Shown piece after piece: positions 44,320 through 55,868 of a DNA stretch of 64,000 nucleotides (the first letter of the stretch is position 1; the number at the start of each line of letters is the position of its first letter). The translations under genes and the position numbers were made by a program. The notes under the pieces were generated by a model. That model made no database searches. It was not told where the DNA came from and saw only the letters and a list, made by a program, of their open reading frames with translations. Source of the stretch: Achatina immaculata (taxonomy: Eukaryota; Mollusca; Gastropoda; Stylommatophora; Achatinidae); assembly GCA_009760885.1 (NCBI GenBank), contig CM019703.1, forward strand, positions 9,463,959-9,527,958. Direction: 5' to 3'.

Positions 44320-44662
44320 ACTGTGTATAGCAACCTGCTCTCTGTGTATAGTGACCTGCTCTCAATGTACACTGACCTGCTCTGTGTGTATAGTGACCTG
44401 CTCTCTGTGTATAGTAATCTGCTCTCTATGTATAGTGACCTGCTTTCTGTTTCTAGTGATCTACTCTCTGTGTATAGTGACCTGCTCTCTGTTTCTAGTG
44501 ATCTGCTCTCTATGTATAGTGACCTGCTCTCTGTTTCTAGTGATCTGCTCTCTATGTATAGTGACCTGCTCTCTGTGTATTGCGGCCTGGTCTCTGTGTA
44601 TAGTGACCTGCTCTATGTGTACAGGGACTTGGTCTCTCTGTATAATGGCATGGCCTCTATGT
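44320..44662. repeat. 21-bp minisatellite, about 16 copies
   Basis: Units of gacctgctctctgtgtatag plus t, with variants tttctagtgat and ctatgta. As 21 bp is seven codons, one plus frame reads LLSVYSD repeats for 156 codons and two other frames stay open too. Not supported as a gene. Confidence 0.95.
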
Positions 44663-45514
44663 AATGTGGCCACGAGAACTTAAAGCTCTACAATGCCGAA
44701 TTGTTGAGGAAATAATGCTTTCAGCGGGAGTTAAGCTGATGATAACTTTTGTTGTCTGAAGGTTCGGTCTTTTAAAATCAGTAATGAAATAACGGATTAT
44801 ATTCTATTACTAAATGTTAATTCATAGTGCAAATAAGCTGTGTTACACATAAATCTATGATTTTTTTATACTTATGTATTTTTTCTTTCTATCTCATGGT
44901 AGTATATTCAATTTTATTTTCATAAACATATTCAGCAATGCACCAGATACTCTACCAAGCTATCTTAAAGACAATGTAAATCATATATTGAAATATGGCT
45001 TCAGCAATAATCAGTAATGTTTTATTTTTAATGATTCAGCTACGGGATGACTGCATATACAACACCTGCTTCATAAACCTAATAGCCGTCCATTTTTTAA
45101 AATACAAAATGGACGGCTGTGCAGAAGAAATTAAACTCCTTCCCAAGCAAAGAGTCAGGGATTACTGCCCATAAGTGCCGAGCATTAACCAAGAGTGACC
45201 ACAGAAGAATGGGCCTTAAATAAACTTAAGACATGCCTACACGGCGCCGAGACGATCAACACGAGAATTTGCGTACTAGGGTCGATAAATTTAACTTGAT
45301 ACTGCTCAGTCAAGGGATTCAAAGACGAACTAGGGCAACCGGAACCTGTTTGTGGTTTTCCAAGAGGTTATGGAGCCCAGACGTTAGTAGTTAGATTTTC
45401 AGGTGATTCTGCAAGTGCAAAAGGACTCTTCTTTGATAGCACTTTATAAAAAAAACAAAAAACATGATCAGTGTTCGAAAAACGTGATTAATCTTTCCCT
45501 TAACTAGTTCTTCT
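44663..45514. other. No gene; one perfect hairpin
   Basis: AT-rich sequence. A perfect inverted repeat, agccgtccatttt at 45084-45096 and aaaatggacggct at 45106-45118, has a 9-nt loop. Confidence 0.6.
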
Positions 45515-46195
45515 ATCTCCCTGGAATTGCAAGCTGGTGTACTTTGCATTCGATGCTGTGGATATGTCGAGAGACACATTATCGTGTCGGATTGGGAGCG
45601 GGTCATGACACCTGTTTCAGTCCCTGAGCAGAGCTTGAAAGCAGGGGGGTTTGGGGGGGTGGGGGTGTGCAATATATCTTTTGCCCCGTTAGCCAGGCTA
45701 GGCCGGTTACATTGGGGGGGGGGGGTGTGCAATAAATCTTTTGGCCCGTTAACCAGGCTAGACCAGTTACTTGGGGCGGGGGGGGGGGGTGCAATAAATC
45801 TTTTGACCCGTTAGCCAGGCTAGACCGGTTACATTTTGGAGGGGGGGGGGGGGTGTGCAATAAATATTTTGGCCTGTTAGCCAGGCTGGACCGGTTACTT
45901 GGGGGGGGGGGGGTGTGCAATAAATCTTTTGACCCGTTAGCCAGGCTAGACTGGTTACTTTTGGAGGGGGGGTGTGTGCAATAAGTCTTTTGACCCGTTA
46001 GCCAGGCTAGGCTGGTTACTTGGGGAGGAGGGAGGGGGGGGTGTGCAATAAATCTTTTGGCCCGTTAGCCAGGCTAGGCCGGTTACTTGGGGGGGGGGGG
46101 TTAGAAGCGGAGAAGAGGGACAGGGTATCGGTCAGCTATGGTTCGCCAACCGATACGCCAGCACGCCAACTATGGATAGCAGATTGTCAAGGCGG
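45515..46195 (-). repeat. Dispersed element H, copy 4, with 62-bp repeats
   Basis: Begins ctccctggaattgcaagctg and gcattcgatgctgtgg (H start, as in copy 2), then seven copies of a unit of about 62 bp carrying caataaatcttttggcccgt and tagccaggctagaccggtta, each with its own poly-G tract of 7 to 14. It ends at gtcagctatggttcgccaac. Proline-rich minus ORFs are artefacts. Confidence 0.85.
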
Positions 46196-46419
46196 AGGGC
46201 ATTTTACCTACACTTAACTAGCTCTATGTTTGTTACCGCGAAACAGTTTCCCCTTTTTAGTTTTGTTCTTCAATTTGAAAATTTACATTTGGTAAAGGTA
46301 AAAAAAAAAAACAAAACACCCCAAACAAACTGTATTCTTGTTAATAAAGTCAGTGAGAAAATGAAGGTAGCTGATGTCCACTAAGAAACAAAGGAAATAC
46401 CCACATGCGAAATAAGGTG
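46196..46419. other. No gene seen
   Basis: No supported feature. Confidence 0.4.
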
Positions 46420-46796
46420 CATAAGAAAAGCCGCAACAATAACTAGGGCGGCGGAGCTAAGAAATCACGACATAAGACAATCGATGGGAACTACACCATG
46501 TCTACAATATGTAGAGAAACAAAGAATCGAGTGTTTTGATCACCTTGACGCATAAACAGCCAGCCACGAGGGTACTCATCCAAAGAACTACAGGACACGG
46601 ATCAAGGGGAGTACCGCGGAAAGGATGGATAGATGGAGTTATTAAAACACTCACGAATTACGGCATGAACATCACTGAGGCCCCTCATACACTTGTGTGC
46701 TACAAAAAAAACGCCAATTGCATCTGCCCTCGACAACCCTCGGGACAAGAGGAATGATAAAGCAAAGTAAAGTAAAGTAAAGTAAAGTAAATATGT
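46420..46796 (+). mobile_element. LINE family G, 3' fragment with (AAAGT)n tail
   Basis: Plus reads a broken version of TPCLQYVEKQRIECF, then a GHGSRGVPRKGWIDGVIKTL stretch and TNYGMN, matching 48930-49240. After gaggaatgataaagc it has about seven AAAGT units (46758-46794), probably its 3' tail. Confidence 0.8.
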
Positions 46797-46821
46797 GATA
46801 TAATTTTAAAGAAAACTACTA

Positions 46822-46869
46822 TTGGTCCAGACTGGTTACCGGGGGGGGGGGGGAGGGATCCCTCTAGTT
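46822..46869 (+). repeat. Element H, copy 5, left part
   Basis: gtccagactggttaccgggg followed by poly-G and agggatccct resembles the H repeat block and following sequence. It is cut by the hAT-like insertion. Confidence 0.55.
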
Positions 46870-47352
46870 CAGTGTTTCCCAGGCTTGTACTGGCTACCGC
46901 CCCCTTTTCTCCCAGGCCACATCCTCATCACTCCCCTCCACCTCCCCCACCACCACCACTCATGTCCTACTTGCACAATGGCCTATTAAACTAGGGCATG
47001 ACAACTAAAAACATCAGCAAGAAAATCAATTTAACAATATGAAGGAGTACATTTATAACTCAGCTACTGCATTATCTTCTCAACTTTTAATGTGATGGAT
47101 GAGTTTCATGTAGGGACACAAGTTTCCCAATAGCAGATTGAAAAGTTCTAAGAAGGAAGGTATTACTGTTCCCCCCCCCCCCCTCCTTTTGCTGCTTCAT
47201 TTTCCCTCAACCCCCCTTCCCCACTGGGTCCTTTTCTTCCACTGCGCGCCCCCCCCCCAATCCCACCACTGACCCGTTTTCTTTCACCCCCTCTGGTGCT
47301 TTCCAAAGCCTATGTGGGGGGGGGGCGTTATCCCCCACTTTGGGAAACACTG
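46870..47352. mobile_element. hAT-like miniature element inside element H
   Basis: Left end CAGTGTTTCCCAGGCTTG and reversed right end CAGTGTTTCCCAAAGTGG form terminal inverted repeats of a known hAT type. The 483-bp interior is C-rich and non-coding. Flanks ctctagtt (46862-46869) and ttatagcc (47353-47360) could be diverged copies of an 8-bp ccatagtt, the sequence at this point in intact H. Confidence 0.75.
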
Positions 47353-47545
47353 TTATAGCCCCATGGCAGTGGAGCCTGCTTAAAAAGTTATTGTAACCTC
47401 CCTCGCGCTTTTTTTCCCCCTTTTAGCACTAGCCAAGGATTCGAAAAAAAAAGGCGCCATGACCTTCTTCCTATTTGGCACGATCCTGCGCCTCACTATC
47501 TCCACAGCATCGGCTGCGAAGACGCCTATGCCGGAGACTGAACAC
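47353..47545 (+). repeat. Element H, copy 5, right part
   Basis: ccatggcagtggagcctgct, then ctcactatctccacagcatc and ggctgcgaagacgcc, matches copies 1 and 3 in the same orientation. The (GACAA)n end is missing. Confidence 0.7.
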
Positions 47546-48461
47546 CACAAAAACAGCAATAAAGAACTTGAAAGACAGCACAGAACTCATGAAACAAAGA
47601 GAACTATAACTAAAACTCCACTCCAGTCGTAGGTTTTAAGGATCTTAGTTGGCCGGCGACATAAGGGTTAATATCTTTCGCATTTGCCCCCTTAACTCCG
47701 TCCGTGCTTCCCACGCCGATTGCAAATCACGTGATCCAATTACAGTAACTGTGACCTCTAACCCGGAAGACGATAAACAATGACTTATTTTCCCCCTGTT
47801 TCCAATTAATCGCTACTCAGAGAATTATAGGAGTTTCATCAGTTCGTTTTCCCCTCATTTTCTTTCTTGTTCCCCCCCCCCCTCCTTTTTTCCCCCTTTC
47901 TTTTAACCTCCTTCATCTTCCTTTGTTTCCTCTAAAAGGTTTCTCATTACCGCATGCCGTTTCTTGTTTTGATTTAGATAGCGCCTAGCACTTGCGGTCG
48001 CGATACAGTCTCTTTGGACGCCATTTGACTGAACCAGGGTGTGAAAATGAACTACGTGACACTACAGGGGAGGCATGAACAGGAAATGTTCATTTATGAG
48101 ATTTAGGGTGGGGGTTTGGACGTGGAACCACATACGCAGTTTTCCTCAGTGTTGCCAACCCAAGCAGATTGAGAACATCAGCGGAATGGGTGGTTTTTTT
48201 TTTTTCCTGACTTGTGGCTGTTTCCGACGTTTATATTAATTATGTTTTTTTTAAAAAGAATACTACGCAAAACAATCTTGCTGTCAGCTCTGTGGTGTCG
48301 CTGCTAAAGACAGGTATTAGGAGCTAAGAAGAAAAGAAGTAACCGCCATAGTAGTCAGTCGTTAACAAACAATCAAAATTTCAGCACACAGGAAACAACA
48401 AGGCTTTCACACAGTAAAGTAAGAGACCACAGTAAAGTAAGAGAGCACCGTAAAGTAAGAG
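47546..48461. other. No gene seen
   Basis: C- and T-rich tracts near 47870-47900. No supported gene. Confidence 0.4.
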
Positions 48462-48930
48462 CACAGCATTGTATGGTTAGCCCTTGAGGAAAACTTGTAA
48501 AAAAGAGCATTTTTTAGACACGAGAGAAATAAAAATGACAAGAGAATTATCGGGGACTCGAAACTCTGTACCTCCGATGATTCAGTCTCTCACATGTACC
48601 AAACTTAAGACACAAACACAAACATGGTCTCCTGCAAATGTCCAGTGCACAATGGGCAACAATAATAAAAAAAAAACACTTTACATAAAGGCAGAATAAG
48701 TGTGTGGAGATTCGGTCTATCACATATACCTAACTTAAGACACAAACGTAAACAAATGTCCACTGCACAATGGAAAAACAAATACTTTTTACATAAAGGT
48801 AGTTTCAGTGTACAGGAGTACTGGGTTCGAGTCTCTTATCATTTTTCTTCCTCTCTTGTCTAAAAGTGCTTTGCTTACAACTTTCTCACGGTCTGACCAT
48901 ACAATACTGTGCTCTCTATCAAACAGGTAA
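48462..48930. mobile_element. SINE family D, inverted pair with duplicated centre
   Basis: The left half (48462-48580), on minus, has TTTCGAGTCCCCGATAATTC, then a T-rich body and gggctaaccatacaatgctg. The right half (about 48805-48930), on plus, has GGGTTCGAGTCTCTTATC and ctgaccatacaatactgtgc. Between them a unit of about 130 bp (48580-48709, 48710-48800) starting attcagtctctcacatgtac is present twice. The layout repeats that at 40400-40700. Confidence 0.7.
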
Positions 48931-49240
48931 GCGCGGCCTTAGTAGGTCTTACTTTATCCTTCCTCTTGTACCGTGAGGTGTCCAGGTGAGATGCGGGTGG
49001 CGTTTCTGGGATGATGATAATGCCGTAATTCGTGAGTACTTCTATAACTTCATCAGTCCATCTTTTTTCCCAGGGTATTCCTCTTGATCTGTGTCCTATA
49101 GCTCTTTGGTTTGAACCCCTTCGCGGCTGTCTGGTTATGTGTAAGTGGCCATAGCACTTAATTCTTTGTTCCTCTATGTATTGTATGCATGGCGTAATTT
49201 CCACCAGTTGGCTTATGTCGTCATTTCAGCTGGATTTGGC
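48930..49240 (-). mobile_element. LINE family G, 3' fragment
   Basis: The minus frame 48875-49204 reads ITPCIQYIEEQRIKCYGHL, RQPRRGSNQRAIGHRSRGIP and KRWTDEVIEVLTNYG. This is the unexpanded version of the region that carries the 26-bp array at 39.3 kb. Early residues beyond LTCLIE belong to the adjoining SINE D. Confidence 0.8.
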
Positions 49241-50690
49241 GAAGTATGACGTGGGTTTATCTCACTTGTACGCTGTGGTAGTCACGAAGGCCAACTCGGA
49301 TCACCCTGAAAACTGCTGGCTAAAGGGGGGCTTATGGTGAAGCTGTGGCAGACCTAGCAAGCCGACAGTGGGTTTTCTCTTGTTATAAATTCAAGAAAGG
49401 AGATAAAATGGATTGACTTAAACGAAAAACGGGCTTTAATAGGAAAACAAGAGAAATGAGATGTTTCATAACTGAATGCTGAATGCACCAAGAGACACAA
49501 TCAGAAATGACATAATCTTGAAAAACAGGTACCTTGGTATCAAACTATTGTGGACGACACACGCTTAGATCGAGGGGTGTACGACCTTAACCGAAGCGTC
49601 ATCGTCCACGTGATTTGGTAGTTGGTTTCGGGGGGGGGGGGGAGTATATATTGAAACGTTGGTTTGCATCAGTGTAGATAGAGGCAATGGCCGGTGATGG
49701 CTTGTTTAGTTGTGCTTATGGATGTGCTGTAAATTCCTGTGTATTGTGCTGATCGTTACTTATATTCTGCCCGTGCCCACATGTAGTAAGCTGTGATGTA
49801 GGGTTCGTGTCATTTCGTGTAAGAAGATTTCATTGTGATGTTCTCTGTTGATTGGATTGGTAACGTGTATGCTTTTGTATTATGCTTTTTCATGTAGATT
49901 GACTATATCTTTGCATCAATACAGGTGCTGTTGATGTAGGTGATGGCAGCAATGAGTTCCGAGACGAAAGTGCAGTGGCACATATAGTTGTGGTGGATGC
50001 CACAGGTGAGCCGAGGACCCCATGTTCATAAGACCTGAGAAGTTTCATTATTAACTGATATTATGCTTGACTTAATTTTGATTTTCATTGATTGTTCCTC
50101 CAATTGTTTTGAGTTTATTGATGAATAATGTCTTAATGTCATGTTGATTGTCAGTGCCAGTTGTCCGTGCTTGTTCGGTTCATTGCAAGATTAAAATTGT
50201 TGCTTTATTGAATTCAGACTTGGTGATTTATACTGCATGTCAATGTATTGTTGTGTTGATTGAATGCTTGAGGAGTTAGGCAAAATTAGCATACAATATA
50301 ACAAGGAGGGGAGAACCTGGCTTGGCGGTCATGGTGGGCGAGATAGACTGGCCTCGAATACAGTAGTACGTTGCCAAGGATTGTTGTTCTGTAACCATCT
50401 TGAGAAAATATTCCTCCCAGTAATTATAGCCTGTAAACTTGCACCAAACAAGTTTTACACTATATTCAGAAACAAAAAAGTGAAATGTTTTTTTGTTTTT
50501 TTTGGCACGTGATATAACCACCAGCAGACAGTACACCACAGAAAGCACCCCAGTGGTGGGAGATAGATGGACGGATAGCGGTAACAGAAAAATAAAACAT
50601 CCCTTTATATAAAGCAAACCACAGAGAGCCATATCAAGAATTCTTCTTTTTCTTCAACTCCCCACCCACCCCTCCCCCTTTGACATAGCA
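49241..50690. other. No gene seen
   Basis: T/G-rich plus strand with many stops, a poly-G run near 49629-49642, and ORFs at 50264-50632 on both strands that lack domains. Confidence 0.4.
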
Positions 50691-50694
50691 AGGT

Positions 50695-50943
50695 CCAAAA
50701 ACTGCTTACAAGAACTCCTACAATTTAAAACTGCTTACAAGAACTCTTACACTTTAAAACTGCTTACAAGAACTCCTACAATTTAAAACTGCTTACAAGA
50801 ACTCTTACACTTTAAAACTGCTTACAAGAACTCCTACAATTCAAAACTGCTTACAAGAACTCCTACAATTTAAAACTGCTTAAAAGAACTCCTACATTTT
50901 AAATCGCCTACAATAACTTCTACAATTCAAAACTGCTTCTATT
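50695..50943. repeat. 29-bp minisatellite, about 8 copies
   Basis: Units contain actgcttacaagaactccta and caatttaaa, with tcttacact variants alternating with tcctacaat in the first copies (a two-unit higher-order pattern). The right end decays. Confidence 0.93.
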
Positions 50944-50965
50944 CTAAGGCTGTACAGCAACTACA

Positions 50966-51117
50966 AAGTCAAGTTCTAGGCCATGGTCTACGTTTAAAGA
51001 ACAGTCAAGTTCTACACCATGGTCTGTATATAAAAACAGTCAAGTTCTATACCATGATCTTTATACAAAGAACAGTTACGTTTTACACCATGATCTATAT
51101 ACAAAGAACAATCAAGT
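50966..51117. repeat. 36-bp minisatellite, about 4 copies
   Basis: Units contain agtcaagttctacaccatgg and tctatatacaaagaac. It is unrelated in sequence to the adjacent 29-bp array. Confidence 0.85.
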
Positions 51118-51385
51118 TCACCATCATCATCATCAGGTGTCGTGCCGACTGGCGTTGGCTATTGTGCTTCTTCAGAGTACATGATCCTTCATGCAGGCCA
51201 TCAGCTCAGTTGGTGATCTCCTCTCACACCATCCCGTCAGACTGTCCAGTATCATTTCTCTTGGTCTTCCTCTTGGTCTTCTTCCTTCAATTTTTTCCTG
51301 TTATATCATTTTCAATGCCCCCCTCTTCTCATTGCATGTCCTATGAAAGTACATTGTCTCTCTTATTTTTTTTTGTAACAAGACT
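51118..51385 (-). mobile_element. LINE family C, short 3' fragment
   Basis: caggtgtcgtgccgactggc and catgcaggccatcagctcag match the 3' end of the nested LINE C at 27931-29023, including a (GAT)n tail on minus (51120-51134). An internal 13-bp duplication (cttggtcttcctc) is present. Confidence 0.88.
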
Positions 51386-53391
51386 ATAGTATCAGCCACA
51401 TATAGAGTTCAGTTCGCAGCTTCAGGGCAATTCCCCCATAACCTGATGAAGAGTACGAGACAAGATACATTCTACAGAACGCTTCTAAATATAAAGCTGC
51501 CTTGTGCCCAGATCACCCGAAAGTGAGGTAAATGGTACTACACGTTTATGGTTAACTCCAGCAGTCTAGAGGCCGGTTCTGAAAAGCCAAAGGCTAAGAG
51601 ATCAAACCCTTGACAGATAATAAAAAAAAACCCCAAAGGGACCTGGAGACAATCAATGGCGTGGTGTTTTCTTAACCATTTTCTAACACGCTCGGCAATC
51701 TTGTTTGAATTTTTACAAATGTATGAACTTTTTTTTCCTTCTTTTGTCAAACAATCAGCAGATCCAATAGTGTGTTGTATACATTACAAGCGAGGTCTTT
51801 TATCAGTTTCACTTCCGGTCTGGCCAAGTAGGAAAGATAACTCTAAATTAATAAATACTGTCTGCGTGAACTAAATGAAGCTGTGCTGCCATTTTGGTTG
51901 TTTTTTCTCCTTGAAAACGGAAGTACTTTTTTATTTTTTATTTCTTAAACTATTGTTTTGAAATGATTATAATCTGCCTGTTACGAAAAGGTTGTAGATA
52001 AAGAAAGACTACGAAGGCAAAATGAAGAAAGAAGATTATGATGAAGGGAAGAAAAAGGAGCACACGGATAAAAACAAATGTATTAGATCAGGAAGAGAAC
52101 TAGATAGCAAGAAATAAGATAATAAATAGAGGGGACAAGGGAAAAAAAAGGTAATCAGATGATGCTAGAAGGGAGAGGAGATTAAGATGGAAAAAAAAAA
52201 AAAACCGTAGATGATTCTTGAGACGAGAAAGAAGATTATGCCGTGAAGGAGAGAGTGAAAGGAGACAAGGATGTGCAGAAAGATGATTGATAAAGAGAGA
52301 AAGGGATATAAGGATGGGATTTATGAGAATAAAGGGGAATAAGGCATGTGAACAAAAATGGATGCTACCGGAAACGGAAATAAACTGATACTCAAAGGTA
52401 AAGTTTAAAATAGAAGATTTTCTACAAGAGAACGAACAGATATGTGGTGGAAAAGGGGAGGGGGCGGGACTAACACGGGAATAGGGTGGAAGAGCTATAA
52501 ATAGAAGAGACACGGACAGGAAGAAACTGTATTCATACACAATTATCATAATACAAATGTAAAATTGAGAAATACAATACGACATAAAGTATGAAAATGG
52601 GGTTGCGACCTCCAACCTCACATATTGCTTAAAAAGATTTTTTTTTAAAAAGTCAACACTTCCTCCCATTTTCAACTCCCGCCCACACAAATAATGTCAA
52701 TTGCTACAGAACAGTACAAGATGTACCTTCCTAATTATGGAAACCTATATTCCCATTGGCACTCATGTGCGGCAATGTTTTTTAGAAGAGCAACATTTGA
52801 CTGTAAAAGTACGGGCAATGAATGGAAACGGCCATGCCGGAAAAGTATCTCGGTGGAACGCAAACACACAGAAAGAGATGTAACTGTAAACAGCCAAATT
52901 GCGATGCTGTTTTGAAGTGATTAAGGGCGTTGCAGATAAACAAGTTGCTTAGAAACAGGTAAATACAAATAAGGAAAATCCGTTTTGTTAGTTCAACCTC
53001 ACGCATAGGCAAAGCAAAAATTTATCGGAGCCTCCCTTAACCTTTGCCCTCTCCGCTTATATTTCCGTTTCCGGTCTCGCTCTGTCAAAATGGCGATCAA
53101 GCGAAAAAAGGGGCGAATGTGACTTGAATACGAAGAGAATACGAGGCTGTTGTTTATGCCCAGTTCGTCACGGTTGAGATTGCGAGCTTGCTTTGATGAA
53201 GTCTGTGAAAATGAACTGCTGGAGGGTGTGATGTTGTAGAAACCGGTGCATGCACTGTGCGAACTGCTACATCAGGAGGTTCAGAAGGCGGGGTTATGGT
53301 AGTTCGTTACACGTGGAAATGTCATCATTTTTATGTTTTGTCGATTCGTGAGAAAATAAAACGAATGTAACTCCGGATGTTAATGTTACGG
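51386..53391. other. No gene; purine-rich stretch
   Basis: Plus is A/G-rich from about 51985 to 52530, leaving a 196-codon minus frame open (52100-52690, rich in Ser, Leu and Phe). It has no domain and is interpreted as a composition effect. No RNA gene seen. Confidence 0.4.
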
Positions 53392-53433
53392 CTTCTTCTT
53401 CTTCTTCTTCCTCCTCCTCCTTCTTCTTCTTCA
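53392..53433. repeat. (TTC)n/(TCC)n tract
   Basis: Trinucleotide pyrimidine tract. Confidence 0.93.
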
Positions 53434-53686
53434 CGCAAAAGAGACGCAGGCAACTTTAAATCTATTTATCAGTGACAAGACATGAGAGACAAGTTAGTAA
53501 AACAGATTCATAGTCTAGGGAGACAAGAAGGCATAAAGGGATAGATGAATGAGATAAATCTACAGAAGGAGAGAGAAAAGACAGACAGACAGGGACACAG
53601 GAGCATTGGATAAAAGAATAGACAGTTTAATGGGCGGGTAGGCAACCTGTAAGTAGCCAAATAGAAAAGAAAAACAATCAGGTGAA

Positions 53687-53850
<164 letters not shown>

Positions 53851-54179
53851 AGTTTCATTTTTAATCAAATGAAATTGATTAGATTTGAGGCTAAAACTTT
53901 CAGTTTTAAAGAAATAGGGGGAAAAATGGCTGAGAAATGTCTCACTACTGTGTGACTAAAATCATCAGGTTTTGCTGGCATCCAACACTTTCCCTACAGC
54001 ATCTGACTCCTTCTTTCGTTGTACCATCGACGGGAGGGAATCGAAATTTGCACATCCTATCGAGACTAAATATTTGTCTCCCTTTCGTCAGTTCTGTCCC
54101 ACGAATAGTCTGGGGTCCAAGATAAAACAGAATTCGTTTCCTACATGCAATTGAGAGTGTAAGTTTTTACATGTACTAT
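53851..54179. other. No gene seen
   Basis: Two overlapping 60-codon plus frames without domains. Confidence 0.4.
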
Positions 54180-54388
54180 GCATGCAGGAAACTGTTTACT
54201 GTAGAGAAGGAACAACAACACAACTTCTTCAGATCATCTGAGGAAGTACCCCCCCCCCCAAACACACAGACAAGTAATTCGGCCCTATGAAACTCCTGAC
54301 ACTCTAAGAGGGGTGGGCCCTCTGGGTCATGACTCCCAGAGGTCTTGTGAGTTGTTGCTTTTTTTGTCCCGGGATTGAACCCAAAAAC
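54180..54388 (-). mobile_element. SINE family J, head-truncated
   Basis: On minus: B box GGGTTCAATCCCGGG, then agcaacaactcacaagacct, gggagtcatgacccagaggg and tgatctgaagaagttgtgtt. Matches 56236-56484. The A box is missing, replaced by AT-rich flank. Confidence 0.75.
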
Positions 54389-54435
54389 TACATAGATTAT
54401 ATAAATAATAAATAAAATCAAGTCATTTCATGAGA

Positions 54436-54745
54436 AAAGGCAGATGAGCAAACAACAACCTGTCTCATGGGTGATCAGAAAAAAAAAGGAGATGGACATA
54501 TGTCTGTCACGTGATGAGAAGAAACGATCAGAGAATCCCAAAACAAGCTGTCAAGTGGAGCACAGGTCGAAGAAAAAGAGGTCGACCACGTAAAACTCTA
54601 AATATGACATTGTTAAGAGAGACCACATTAGTAGGCATAAAATCCCTTGATAAGGTTGAGAAGCTCGCTGGAAAAACGAAAAACTTGGCGAACTACCTTG
54701 TGAGCTCTATGTGACGTTTAACAGCACGGGAAGGATGTAAGATGT
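54436..54745 (+). mobile_element. LINE family B, short 3' fragment
   Basis: Encodes SKQQPVSWVIRKK, then a frame-shifted MMRRNDQRIPKQAVKW and RRKRGRPRKTLNMTLL, with the family end cacgggaaggatgtaagatg. A poly-A run at 54479-54487 causes one frameshift. Confidence 0.85.
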
Positions 54746-55521
54746 AATTACAGACAGTGTAAAACATAACATCGTGGTACATACATTTTAATGTAGAAGA
54801 AGAAGAGGTACAGAATGTATATGTGTGTGTGTGTGTTGCTGTAAAGTTATTACAGTATACACATGTTTATTTAATATGTTGTAATTCACGTTTTCTGATT
54901 AATTTTCCACACATTTACTGTGCTAATCTACATTTTCTATAGTTCTTTTAAAGTGTTGTTAAACGTCATCTTGTAGCATATTACAACAGTGAACTGTATC
55001 TTCCCTTACAAAGATCCGATATACGGCCTAATCGATTTACGACCATTCCCCTCACCAAATGAATACTAAAGATCTCCATGCTCAGTTTCATTTCTGTTAT
55101 CTTGTATTTACTGTTCTCTCACTTTCGGCCAATGTTCACATCGTGAATTGTGTTATCATAGATCATACCTCTCGTGTTAAAAAGTACCTTGTTCTCTCCC
55201 TTCTCAGGATTCTTTCCCCTTCCTTCTGGGGGGGGGGGGGACATAGTAAGATGACAGAGGACAGTTTGTTGGACTAGCCTTTCCAAAAAAAAAAAAGTGA
55301 TAAAAAGAAAAATGCTAAGACAATGACCGCGAACAAAAGCACACACAAGCAATCCTTAAAAAAAAAATTACATATATTGAATTTTTGTCCTCAATACGAA
55401 AGTTCTTTCCAGTCTTTGGGGTCAAAGTTGTGTGAAAACAATATAATGCCAATGATATGTGTTCTGGTAACTTCAGGTTGTTGACGTGGTTCAGTGCTAA
55501 TAGAGACTGACGTCAACGGAG
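54746..55521. other. No gene seen
   Basis: AT-rich; (TG)n near 54818-54834 and a poly-G run near 55230. Confidence 0.4.
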
Positions 55522-55868
55522 AGAGGAGAAGTTGCCAGGATGACAGCGGAGAAGTTGCCAGTATGACACTGAAGAAGTTGACGGGATGACACTGAAGAAG
55601 TTGCCAGGATGACACTGAAGAAGTTGCCAGGATGACAGCGGAGAAGTTGCCAGTATGACACTGAAGAAGTTGACGGGATGACACTGAAGAAGTTGCCAGG
55701 ATGACACTGAAGAAGTTGCCAGGATGACAGCGGAGAAGTTGCCAGTATGACACTGAAGAAGTTGACGGGATGACACTGAAGAAGTTGCCAGGATGACACT
55801 GAAGAAGTTGCGAGTATGACACCGGAGAAGTTGCCAGAATGGCACCAGAGAAGTTGCTAAGATGACAC
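55522..55868. repeat. 23-bp minisatellite, about 15 copies, with 92-bp higher-order unit
   Basis: Basic unit gaagttgccaggatgacact plus gaa. A set of four variants (cggagaagttgccagtatga, then gacggg, then two ccagg units) repeats at 55548, 55640 and 55732, giving a 92-bp higher-order period. No stops in any minus frame, so three long overlapping ORFs (up to 181 codons) arise. Not supported as genes. Confidence 0.96.

Noticed and set aside
52100..52690. 196-codon minus-strand ORF as a membrane protein gene
   Set aside because: The plus strand is purine-rich here, so the minus strand is short of stops and rich in Leu, Ser and Phe codons. No domain, splice structure or start context supports it.
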